This document shows positions 1 to 6,135 of a stretch of 6,135 nucleotides of DNA, in pieces. The notes under the pieces are model-generated. The model was not told the origin of the DNA. It did not search any database and saw only the letters and a list, made by a program, of their open reading frames with translations. The first letter of the stretch is position 1, and each line of letters starts with the position of its first letter. The stretch is taken from assembly GCA_011051475.1 (NCBI GenBank), contig DRLE01000034.1, forward strand, positions 1 to 6,135, read 5' to 3'. The DNA comes from Gammaproteobacteria bacterium. GTDB lineage: Bacteria; Pseudomonadota; Gammaproteobacteria; SZUA-229. A program made the translations under genes and the position numbers.

Positions 1-1
1 G

Positions 2-229
2 CAGACAAAGTTTGAGGATTCATGGCAACAGGTGCTGGCTAACTGGCGTTCTGGCATCGAGCGCCTGGGTGAATCCTTTCGCCAGGGCAATGCCGAGGTC
101 GATCCGAAACGCTATCCGGGCAGTTGCGAGTACTGTGATCTGACCGCTCTGTGCCGGATCAATGAGCAAAGCCTGCTGGATGAAAACGGCGCCGATAGCG
201 TCGAAGCAGGCAACGAGGTGCTGCCATGA
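2..229 (+). CDS. AddB-like PD-(D/E)XK repair nuclease, C-terminal end (partial)
   Basis: This is the 3' end of a gene that enters from upstream. The reading frame is open from base 2, so the internal GTG at 32 is not the true start. The 75 visible residues end in a cysteine cluster C-x2-C-x5-C (codons at 125, 134 and 152) in the context VDPKRYPGSCEYCDLTALCR. In AddB and related RecB-family nucleases, three C-terminal cysteines of this kind join one upstream cysteine to hold a 4Fe-4S cluster that stabilises the nuclease domain. The pattern fits the proteobacterial AddB-like 'probable DNA repair protein' family, which is about 850-900 residues long and usually sits beside a UvrD-type helicase. 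That is exactly the case here: the stop codon overlaps the next start as ATGA. The protein is inferred to be the nuclease partner in double-strand-end resection. The catalytic D/E/K residues and any helicase-like N-terminus lie outside the window, so activity cannot be judged. A Cas4-like protein shares the cysteine motif but is less likely given the neighbour. Confidence 0.85.
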   Translation, partial: QTKFEDSWQQVLANWRSGIERLGESFRQGNAEVDPKRYPGSCEYCDLTALCRINEQSLLDENGADSVEAGNEVLP

Positions 230-3200
230 GCACGCCCGCCGACTTCAGGCAGCGCCAGCGCGCGCTGGACCCGGAGACCTCGTTTATTGTGCAGGCGCCG
301 GCGGGCTCCGGCAAAACCGGCCTGCTGACCCAGCGTTTTATTGTGCTGCTGGCCGGCGTGGATGCGCCCGAAGAAATCGTGGCCATTACCTTTACCCGCA
401 AGGCGGCAGCAGAAATGCGCCAGCGTATCCTGCAGGCCCTGCAGCGTGCAGAAGATGAAACGCCACCGGCGGATGATTACGAGCGCCAGACCTGGGCGCT
501 GGCGCGACAGGCGCTGGCGCAGGACAGTTTGAAGGGCTGGCAGTTGCTGCAGAACCCCTCGCGCCTGCGTATTCAGACCATCGATTCGCTGTGCGCCAGC
601 CTGGTGCAGCAGATGCCCGTGCTCTCCCGCCTGGGTGTGATGCCGGCGATTACGGAAGATGCCGAAGCGCTGTATCTGGAAGCGGCTGCCGGCGCCCTGG
701 GTGAACTGGAAAGCGGCGGCGAGTTTTCGGATGCGATTGCCCATCTTGCCGCCCACCTGGATAACCAGCTGCCGCGTCTGCAGCAGCTGCTGGCTTCCAT
801 GCTGGCTCGCCGCGACCAGTGGCTGCGCCATATTGCCCGGCCCGAGCATCCTTCCCTGGCCAGACAGTCACTGGAAATGGCGTTCGAGCATCTGGTTGCC
901 GACAGCCTGCATGCACTGGCGCAGGCAGTACCGCAGGAATACCGCAACGAGATTGTTCAGCTGGCCCGCTTCGCCGCTGCGCAGGTGGACGCCGGACAGA
1001 ACGCAGACATCGCATCGCTGCAGGACTTAACGGCCCTGCCTGAGGGTAACGTCGATAACCGCCAGCTGTGGACCGGCCTGGCCGAGCTGTTACTGACAAC
1101 CGATGGCCGCTGGCGTGCCCGGGTCGATAAGCGCCAGGGGTTTCCGGCGGCAACGGCCGGTGCCAACCCGGCGGAGAAGGAACGGTTTAAAACCATGAAG
1201 CAGCGCATGCAGGAACTGCTGGCTGCGCTGCAGGCGGAAGAGCGTTTTCGTTTGCAGCTAAGCCAGGTCAGGCACCTGCCTGCACATAAATACAGTGACA
1301 ATGAATGGGCAACGCTGCAGGCGCTGATACAGGCGCTGTCCGTAGCCAGCGCCTACCTGCAGATCGTTTTTGCCGAAAGCGGGCAGATCGATTTTGCTGC
1401 GCTTGCACAGGCGGCAATCACGGCGCTGGGTGAGGAAGACAATCCTACCGATCTGGCGCTGGCGCTGGATTACCGAATCCGCCATCTGCTGGTCGATGAA
1501 TTCCAGGACACCGCCTTCAACCAGTACGAACTGCTCAGGCGCCTGACCGCCGGCTGGCAGCCGGGTGACGGACACAGCCTGTTTGTGGTTGGCGACCCCA
1601 TGCAGTCGATCTACCGTTTCCGTGAAGCCGAGGTGGGCCTGTTTATCGATGCCTGTGAACACGGCCTGGCGAATGTGCCGCTGGAGTTTCTGCGCCTGAG
1701 TGTCAACTTCCGCTCCCAGCAGGGCATTGTTGACTGGATCAATGACTGCTTTCTCAAGGTGATGCCGGCGCAGGACGATGCGGCCAGCGGAGCGGTGGCC
1801 TATTCGCCGTCCATCGCCTTTCATCCGCAACTCGATGGCCAGGCCGTGCATTTTCATGCCACCCTGGAAAAAGACTTTGAGGCAGAAGCGCGTGAGGTGG
1901 TCAATATCGTCAGGCAGAGCAAAAAGGAAGATCCGCAGACAGGCATTGCCATTATCGTGCGCGGGCGCGCCCATCTGGTGGATATTATTCTGCAGCTGCA
2001 GCAGGCCGGTCTGCGTTACCAGGCCGTGGAAATCGAACGCCTGAGTCACCGGCCGGTCATCCAGGACCTGCTGGCCATTACCCGGGCGTTGCTGCAGCCG
2101 GCCGACCGTATTGCCTGGCTGGCGGTGCTGCGTGCGCCATTCTGCGGCCTGACCCTGGCCGATTTGCATACGCTGGCCGCGGCAGACAGACAGTCGAGCA
2201 TTATTGACCTGCTGCACCAGAAAGAACTCACCGGTTGTCTCAGTGAAGATGGCCGGCAGCGGCTTGCACGGGTACTCCCGCTGCTGGAGACCGCGCTTGC
2301 CCAGCAGTTGCGACAGAGCCTGCGGCTGCAGGTCGAAGGGCTCTGGCTGGCGCTGGGAGGCCCGGCATGCGTGGCCAGCGTGACCGATCTGGAGGACGCC
2401 GAAGTCTATTTTCAGCTGCTGGAGAAAGTGGCTTCCGGCGGCATGCGTCCTGATGCGGGTGAACTGAAAAAACAGGTGGAAGCCCTGTTTGCCCTGCCGG
2501 ATGTCGAGGCCGACGGCAGCCTGCAGCTGATCACCATTCACAAGGCAAAGGGCCTGGAGTTTGATACCGTCATCCTGCCCGGTCTGGGCCGTGCGCCAAA
2601 GAGTGATGAAAGCCGTCTGCTGCACTGGCTGGAGTATCCGCATGAAAGTGGCAGTGAGCTGTTGCTGGCACCGATCAGTGCCCATGGTGAGGACAAAAAC
2701 TCGATGGTTGCCAGCCTGCAACTGCTTGAGAAAAACAAGGCCCGCTACGAGGATACCCGCCTGCTCTATGTGGCCGCTACCCGTGCCAGAAAACGCCTGC
2801 ACCTGTTCGCACATGCCACGGTCAGCGAAAGCCGGGGAGAGCAGGTGGTCAGGCCGGCGGGCAACTCCCTGCTGGCCAGCCTGTGGCCCGTCGCTGAAAG
2901 CTGTTTTACCGAACAGCTGGCCGGTTTCAGCCCGTCGCAGCAGGACGAAGCGGCTAGTGCATTGCTGACGGATAGGGCCGCGCGCCAGCGCCTGGCTGGC
3001 AACTGGTCCATGCCTTCCCTGCCCGAAGCGGTTGCAACGGGCGTCAGCCAGAAAGTGCGCCGTGCCGGTGAACTGCTGGAATTCGACTGGGCCGGCGAAA
3101 CCGCGCGTCATATCGGCACCGTGGTTCACCGTCTGCTGCAGCATGTCGGTGAGCAGGGACTGGAAAATCTTGATGCGCAGGCGCGTGAACGACTGCTGCA

Positions 3201-3627
3201 TCGCGCCGGGCCAATGTTGCTGAAAAGCGGTATATCGCAATCGCGGCTGGAGGCGGCAAGCCTGAAGGCCCGGCAGGCGCTGACAGCGGCATTTGCCGAT
3301 ACACGTGGCCAGTGGATATTGAGCGGTCAGCACCGTGAGGTGGGCAATGAGATGGCGATTACCGCCTGGCGCGACGGCGAAGCGGTACACATGGTTATCG
3401 ACCGTACCTTTGTTGATGAAAAGGGCAATCGCTGGATCATTGACTACAAGACCGGCAGTCACAGCGGTGGCGGGCTTGAAGCGTTTCTTGACCGTGAAGT
3501 CGAACGTTATCGTACACAGCTGGAAAACTACGCCCGGGCAATCGGCCTCACTGAAAACAGGCCGATAAGACTGGGACTGTATTTCCCGCTACTGGCGGGA
3601 TGGCGGGAGTGGCCCTATGAGCCCTGA
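226..3627 (+). CDS. AddA/RecB-like UvrD-family helicase with C-terminal nuclease domain
   Basis: A complete 1133-residue ATP-dependent 3'-5' helicase/nuclease of the AddA type, cytoplasmic, predicted to unwind and resect double-strand DNA ends for RecA-dependent repair. Superfamily 1A motifs appear in order: Q-motif region (residues 8-20), Walker A APAGSGKT (24-31), motif Ia around ITFTRKAAAEM (54-64), QTIDSL (117-122), Walker B VDEFQDT (423-429), motif III GDPMQSIYRFRE (456-467), motif IV NFRS (494-497), motif V TIHKAKGLEFD (770-780) and motif VI LLYVAATRARKRL (846-858). A RecB-type nuclease domain follows: H962 and H968 in HIGTVVH, D1059 in VIDRT, D1073 and K1075 in IDYKTG, and Q1098-x3-Y1102. 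All expected catalytic positions are present. The ATG start lies in an ATGA overlap with the upstream AddB-like gene, and GAGG at 215-218 gives a Shine-Dalgarno sequence 7 bases upstream, so the start is well supported and translation is probably coupled. The length suits AddA (about 1100-1250 residues). I call it AddA-like rather than RecB because the partner is AddB-like and no recC or recD is visible. Confidence 0.95.
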   Translation: MSTPADFRQRQRALDPETSFIVQAPAGSGKTGLLTQRFIVLLAGVDAPEEIVAITFTRKAAAEMRQRILQALQRAEDETPPADDYERQTWALARQALAQDSLKGWQLLQNPSRLRIQTIDSLCASLVQQMPVLSRLGVMPAITEDAEALYLEAAAGALGELESGGEFSDAIAHLAAHLDNQLPRLQQLLASMLARRDQWLRHIARPEHPSLARQSLEMAFEHLVADSLHALAQAVPQEYRNEIVQLARFAAAQVDAGQNADIASLQDLTALPEGNVDNRQLWTGLAELLLTTDGRWRARVDKRQGFPAATAGANPAEKERFKTMKQRMQELLAALQAEERFRLQLSQVRHLPAHKYSDNEWATLQALIQALSVASAYLQIVFAESGQIDFAALAQAAITALGEEDNPTDLALALDYRIRHLLVDEFQDTAFNQYELLRRLTAGWQPGDGHSLFVVGDPMQSIYRFREAEVGLFIDACEHGLANVPLEFLRLSVNFRSQQGIVDWINDCFLKVMPAQDDAASGAVAYSPSIAFHPQLDGQAVHFHATLEKDFEAEAREVVNIVRQSKKEDPQTGIAIIVRGRAHLVDIILQLQQAGLRYQAVEIERLSHRPVIQDLLAITRALLQPADRIAWLAVLRAPFCGLTLADLHTLAAADRQSSIIDLLHQKELTGCLSEDGRQRLARVLPLLETALAQQLRQSLRLQVEGLWLALGGPACVASVTDLEDAEVYFQLLEKVASGGMRPDAGELKKQVEALFALPDVEADGSLQLITIHKAKGLEFDTVILPGLGRAPKSDESRLLHWLEYPHESGSELLLAPISAHGEDKNSMVASLQLLEKNKARYEDTRLLYVAATRARKRLHLFAHATVSESRGEQVVRPAGNSLLASLWPVAESCFTEQLAGFSPSQQDEAASALLTDRAARQRLAGNWSMPSLPEAVATGVSQKVRRAGELLEFDWAGETARHIGTVVHRLLQHVGEQGLENLDAQARERLLHRAGPMLLKSGISQSRLEAASLKARQALTAAFADTRGQWILSGQHREVGNEMAITAWRDGEAVHMVIDRTFVDEKGNRWIIDYKTGSHSGGGLEAFLDREVERYRTQLENYARAIGLTENRPIRLGLYFPLLAGWREWPYEP
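3541..3608 (+). repeat. Two hairpins and a tandem 8-bp repeat at the 3' end of the helicase gene
   Basis: Inside the last 30 codons of the AddA-like gene, ATCGGCCT (3541-3548) and AGGCCGAT (3559-3566) form a perfect 8-bp inverted repeat with a 10-base loop. Downstream, TCCCGC (3584-3589) and GCGGGA (3595-3600) form a perfect 6-bp stem with a 5-base loop. The octamer TGGCGGGA occurs twice head to tail (3593-3600 and 3601-3608), so the 5' arm can pair with either copy. Neither stem is followed by a T-run, so these are not intrinsic terminators. The whole stretch is also coding (LYFPLLAGWREW region). The repeats are visible in the sequence; any role in mRNA 3'-end stability is only a guess, and chance is a serious alternative. 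Confidence 0.5.
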
Positions 3628-3755
3628 GCCGTGCGTTTGAAATAATCAGTATGCATTCAGTCCGTGATAGTCGACAATACGCTGATAGAACGCGCCGCCG
3701 CTTTGAATTGCGGGCAAACGGTTTTAACAAGATACTCCGACAGGCGAGGATGCAC
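3628..3755 (+). other. Junction between the repair pair and the efflux operon
   Basis: These 128 bases separate the helicase stop from the preferred adaptor start. They are visibly richer in A and T than the flanking genes, as expected of a promoter-bearing spacer, but I find no strong sigma-70 promoter. The best candidates are weak: TTGCGG (3708-3713) with a 17-base spacer to GATACT (3731-3736), and isolated TTGAAA (3637-3642) and TTGAAT (3703-3708) hexamers without a good partner at the proper distance. TGATAG occurs twice 18 bases apart (3665-3670 and 3683-3688), flanking a GTCGAC palindrome (3670-3675); an operator role is conceivable but unsupported. No intrinsic terminator and no LexA-type CTGT-N8-ACAG box is seen. 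The efflux operon may use a weak or non-sigma-70 promoter here, or receive read-through from the repair genes. An in-frame ATG at 3651 could in principle extend the adaptor across this stretch, but it lacks a ribosome binding site. Confidence 0.45.
3746..3750 (+). promoter_or_regulatory. Shine-Dalgarno sequence that fixes the adaptor start at 3756
   Basis: GAGGA at 3746-3750, within AGGCGAGGA, stands 5 bases before the ATG at 3756, which is ideal spacing. The ATG at 3750 overlaps this purine tract and the ATG at 3651 has no purine-rich sequence upstream. The 3756 start also puts a Lys and a hydrophobic stretch at the N-terminus, as a Sec signal peptide requires. Confidence 0.7.
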
Positions 3756-4859
3756 ATGCTGAAAAACAATATGTCCGGAATAATAACAAGCCTTGTCTTG
3801 CTGGTTCTGCTGCCCGGCACCGGCGTGGCTGCAAACGAAAGCCGCAGCGCCGATGCGCACCGCACGCCGGTCACGGTCACCACGGTCGGCACCCGCGACC
3901 TTGCCATCTGGCAATTTTCCGAAGGTCACGTGGAGGCGATCAATTCGCCGATGGTAGCCGCCGAGGTTGGTGGTCGCGTCATTGCGGTTTCCGCCGATGT
4001 CGGGGAGACGGTTCACAGCGGGCAGGTGCTGGCGAAAATTGACCCGGTTGACTTCAGGCTGGCGAAAGCACTGGTCAACGCCGATATAAGCCGGCTCAAT
4101 TCCCTGATTGTGGCGCAGGAGCTGCAGGTCAAACGCCTGCAAACCCTGGTCAAAAAGAAATCGGCAAACCAGTCGTCACTTGACGAGGCCCAGGCGCAGC
4201 TCGGCGCCCTGAAGGCGCAGTTGAGCGGGGCAAAAGTCAGGCTGCAGCAGGCGGAACGCAAGCTGAACAAAAGCCGGATCGTCAGCCCGCTGGATGGCCG
4301 GGTCGATGAGCGCAGAATATCCGAGGGCGATTATGTCAAAGTCGGCACCCCGATGTTTCATCTGACCATGCTAAAACAGCTGCGCGTGTGGCTGCCGTTT
4401 CCCGAGTCGCTGGGGCCGCAGCTGAAGCGCGGCCAGGTGGTGGAATTAAGCACGCCGGTGGCGCCCGGGCAGAAGGTGCAGGCAGGCATCAGCCATATTC
4501 GCCCGGAAATCACCGCGACCAGTCGCGCCATTAATGTTCTGGTCGACCTGGATAATCCGGGCGACTGGCAACCCGGCGCCAGCGTTACCGGCAGGGTGCG
4601 TACCGCCCTGCATGAAAATGCGCTGGTCGTTGACGAGGGCTGCGTTATCCGGCGCCCTGCCGGCCTGGTTGTGTATCGCATCCGGGACGGCAAGGCCGAA
4701 GAAGTGCCGGTTACCGCTGGTGTGCATCAGGGCGGAATGATAGAAATTCTCTCCGGCGTACAGGCGGGTGAGCAGCTGGCGCTGGATGGCGCCGGCTATC
4801 TGACCGATGGCGTGGCTGTCGACGTCAAGGGTGCGGCTCAGCCGGGCCTTGCGCAATGA
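3756..4859 (+). CDS. RND efflux pump periplasmic adaptor subunit (membrane fusion protein, HlyD/AcrA-like)
   Basis: A 367-residue periplasmic adaptor that would link an inner-membrane RND permease to an outer-membrane channel. Starting at 3756, the N-terminus is a Sec signal peptide: MLKNNMSG, a hydrophobic core at about residues 9-19, then PGTGVAA with likely cleavage after A26. There is no lipobox cysteine, so it is not a lipoprotein. The usual adaptor order follows: first lipoyl half with MVAAEVGGRV (66-75) and VGETV, an alpha-helical coiled-coil hairpin at about 99-172 rich in Q, L, K and A, second lipoyl half with IVSPLDGRVDE (175-185), a beta-barrel from about 209 to 288, and a membrane-proximal domain from about 289 to 355. 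The length is typical of the family. The stop overlaps the permease start as ATGA, so the two are co-translated. A start at 3651 would add 35 basic residues before the signal peptide and is disfavoured. The substrate cannot be told from the sequence. Confidence 0.92.
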   Translation: MLKNNMSGIITSLVLLVLLPGTGVAANESRSADAHRTPVTVTTVGTRDLAIWQFSEGHVEAINSPMVAAEVGGRVIAVSADVGETVHSGQVLAKIDPVDFRLAKALVNADISRLNSLIVAQELQVKRLQTLVKKKSANQSSLDEAQAQLGALKAQLSGAKVRLQQAERKLNKSRIVSPLDGRVDERRISEGDYVKVGTPMFHLTMLKQLRVWLPFPESLGPQLKRGQVVELSTPVAPGQKVQAGISHIRPEITATSRAINVLVDLDNPGDWQPGASVTGRVRTALHENALVVDEGCVIRRPAGLVVYRIRDGKAEEVPVTAGVHQGGMIEILSGVQAGEQLALDGAGYLTDGVAVDVKGAAQPGLAQ

Positions 4860-6135
4860 ATCTGCCACGCCTGTCCATCCGCCAGCATGTGCTGACCTGG
4901 ATGCTCAGCCTGGTGCTGGTGCTGTTCGGCGTTATCAGTTATCAACGCATTGGCGTTGACCGCCTGCCGCAAATCGATTTTCCCATGCTGTCTATCGCCA
5001 CGGTTCTGCCGGGCGCGGATCCCGATATTCTCGACGCCTCGGTGACAAACGTTATTGAGTCGGCGGTAAATGCGGTCTCCGGTATTGAAAGTATTCGCTC
5101 GACCTCGCTGGCGGGCGTGTCGGTGGTTATGATTCAGTTTGAGTTATCCAAAAACATCGACATCGCGTTTAACGAGGTACAGGCAAAGCTCAACGAGGTA
5201 TTACGACTGCTGCCGAAGGACGCGGAAACCCCGGTGCTGAAAAAGGTCGAGGCCGGTTCGCAACCGGTGATGTGGCTGGCGCTGCAGGGCAATAACACCC
5301 TGCAGCAGCTGAATGTCTATGCCAAAAACACCATTAAAAAGCGCCTGGAAACCATCAGTGGCGTCGGCGACGTGGTCATTGCGGGCAAACGGGCGCGTAC
5401 CATTCGGGTAAACCTCGATATCAATAAAATGGCCGCGTTCAATGTCGGCGTTGACGATGTGATTCGCGCCTTTGGTATCGAGCATATCAAGCTGCCAGGC
5501 GGTTTTATTACAGGGGTCAACAGGGAGCATCAGCTCAAGCTTGACCTGGAGGCGCATAGCCTGGCGCAGCTGCGCCATATTATTGTCAGCTACAATGACC
5601 GGCTGCCCGTGTATCTCAGTGATATCGGTAAGGTAGAGGACGGGCTGGCGGATTTTCGCCGCTTCGCCAGTTATAACGGAAAACCTGCGGTCGGCCTGGG
5701 CCTGGTGAAAATCTCCGGCAGCAATACGGTTGCCATTATTGAAGAGGCAAGACACCGGCTGAAGAGCGAAATACTGCCACAGCTGCCGCCCTCCATGACC
5801 CTGAAAACCGTGGTGGACGATGCCAGCCTGATTACCGCCATTATTGAAGGTCTGCAATCACACCTGGTGGAGGGCACCCTGCTGGCGGCGCTGGTGGTCT
5901 GGCTGTTTCTGCGCAATATGCGCTCGACCCTGATCGTCGCCACGGCGATTCCGGTTTCCCTGCTGGGTGCTATCGCCGGTATCTATTTTGCCGGTTACAC
6001 CTTTAACACCATGACCATGCTCGGTCTGTTGCTGCTGATTGGTGTGGTCGTGGATGACGCCATCGTGGTGCTGGAAAATATCTTCCGCCATATGGAAGAA
6101 GCGCCGGACGCGTCCAATGAGGATATGGCTGACGC
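4856..6135 (+). CDS. RND efflux transporter permease subunit, HAE1/AcrB-like (N-terminal part)
   Basis: The first 426 residues of an inner-membrane, proton-driven RND transporter that runs off the window end; the family is usually about 1020-1050 residues, so roughly 600 are missing. After MNLPRLSIRQ comes transmembrane segment 1 (about 11-29), then the first half of the periplasmic porter domain with GVDRLPQIDFP and VIESAVNAVSGIE, characteristic of the family. Segments 2 (about 336-353), 3 (about 358-379) and 4 (about 386-405) follow. Segment 4 carries GVVVDDAIVVLENI, with D400 and D401 matching the proton-relay pair D407/D408 of AcrB. The Asp-Asp pair, rather than the pattern of metal pumps such as CusA, points to the HAE1 (hydrophobe/multidrug) group, but the substrate is unknown. 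The ATG lies in an ATGA overlap with the adaptor stop and has no clear Shine-Dalgarno sequence of its own, suggesting translational coupling. An outer-membrane TolC-like partner is not in view. Confidence 0.95.
   Translation, partial: MNLPRLSIRQHVLTWMLSLVLVLFGVISYQRIGVDRLPQIDFPMLSIATVLPGADPDILDASVTNVIESAVNAVSGIESIRSTSLAGVSVVMIQFELSKNIDIAFNEVQAKLNEVLRLLPKDAETPVLKKVEAGSQPVMWLALQGNNTLQQLNVYAKNTIKKRLETISGVGDVVIAGKRARTIRVNLDINKMAAFNVGVDDVIRAFGIEHIKLPGGFITGVNREHQLKLDLEAHSLAQLRHIIVSYNDRLPVYLSDIGKVEDGLADFRRFASYNGKPAVGLGLVKISGSNTVAIIEEARHRLKSEILPQLPPSMTLKTVVDDASLITAIIEGLQSHLVEGTLLAALVVWLFLRNMRSTLIVATAIPVSLLGAIAGIYFAGYTFNTMTMLGLLLLIGVVVDDAIVVLENIFRHMEEAPDASNEDMAD

Noticed and set aside
495..520. An 11-base direct repeat GGCGCTGGCGC with a 15-base period
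   Set aside because: It encodes an ALARQALAQ helix in frame and reflects repeated Ala-Leu-Ala codons in a biased gene; there are only two copies.
112..849. A 245-codon - strand open frame spanning the gene junction at 226
   Set aside because: It is antisense to two well-supported genes, low-complexity and Gln/Arg/His-rich, with no domain.
1258..3462. A 734-codon open frame on the - strand opposite the helicase gene
   Set aside because: It lies wholly opposite a gene with complete helicase and nuclease motifs. Its translation is rich in Gln, His and Arg with no recognisable domain, as expected from the reverse complement of a GC-rich gene full of CTG and CAG codons.
3577..3592. CTGTATTTCCCGCTAC as a LexA (SOS) box
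   Set aside because: It has only the left CTGT half; the right half ACAG is missing and it lies within coding sequence.
3584..3600. Hairpin TCCCGC-TACTG-GCGGGA as a terminator for the repair operon
   Set aside because: It is inside the coding region, has only a 6-bp stem and is not followed by a T-run.
5201..5857. A 218-codon - strand open frame opposite the RND permease
   Set aside because: The + strand here encodes a clear RND porter domain; the antisense translation shows no family features.
5890..5897. A match to the E. coli Chi octamer GCTGGTGG on the + strand
   Set aside because: It falls in Ala-Leu-Val-Val codons of a transmembrane segment, where such a string arises easily. One copy carries no statistical weight, and an AddAB-type enzyme would probably recognise a different sequence.

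Overview
The window reads as chromosomal DNA from a moderately GC-rich proteobacterium, most likely a gammaproteobacterium. The reasons are the pairing of an AddB-like nuclease with an AddA-like UvrD helicase, a tripartite-type RND efflux operon, and codon use rich in CTG, GCG and CAG. This assignment comes from gene families and composition; no marker gene is present. All supported genes lie on the + strand and coding density is very high.

Layout. (1) Positions 2-229 hold the last 75 codons of a gene entering from upstream. Its C-terminal C-x2-C-x5-C cluster is typical of AddB-like PD-(D/E)XK repair nucleases. (2) Positions 226-3627 hold a complete 1133-residue AddA/RecB-like protein with a full set of superfamily 1A helicase motifs and an intact C-terminal RecB-type nuclease domain. 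The two genes overlap by ATGA and together form an AddAB-type double-strand-break repair operon. (3) Positions 3628-3755 are a short junction without a convincing terminator. (4) Positions 3756-4859 hold a periplasmic adaptor (membrane fusion protein) of an RND pump with a Sec signal peptide. (5) From 4856 to the window end is the N-terminal 426 residues of an RND inner-membrane permease of the HAE1 type, again starting in an ATGA overlap. Its transmembrane segments 1-4 and the Asp-Asp proton-relay pair are visible; about 600 residues lie beyond the window.

Function. The first pair would process DNA double-strand ends for RecA-dependent recombination: unwinding by the AddA-like motor, with nuclease domains in both subunits. 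The second pair would form the inner-membrane and periplasmic parts of a proton-driven efflux pump. No outer-membrane channel or regulator gene is visible. The two operons look functionally unrelated and merely adjacent.

I see no RNA gene, mobile element, CRISPR array or phage feature. The window looks like ordinary core genome, and I do not find a previously undescribed system in it. The points worth a second look are small: the adaptor start site, the missing terminator at the junction, and tandem repeats and hairpins at the 3' end of the helicase gene.
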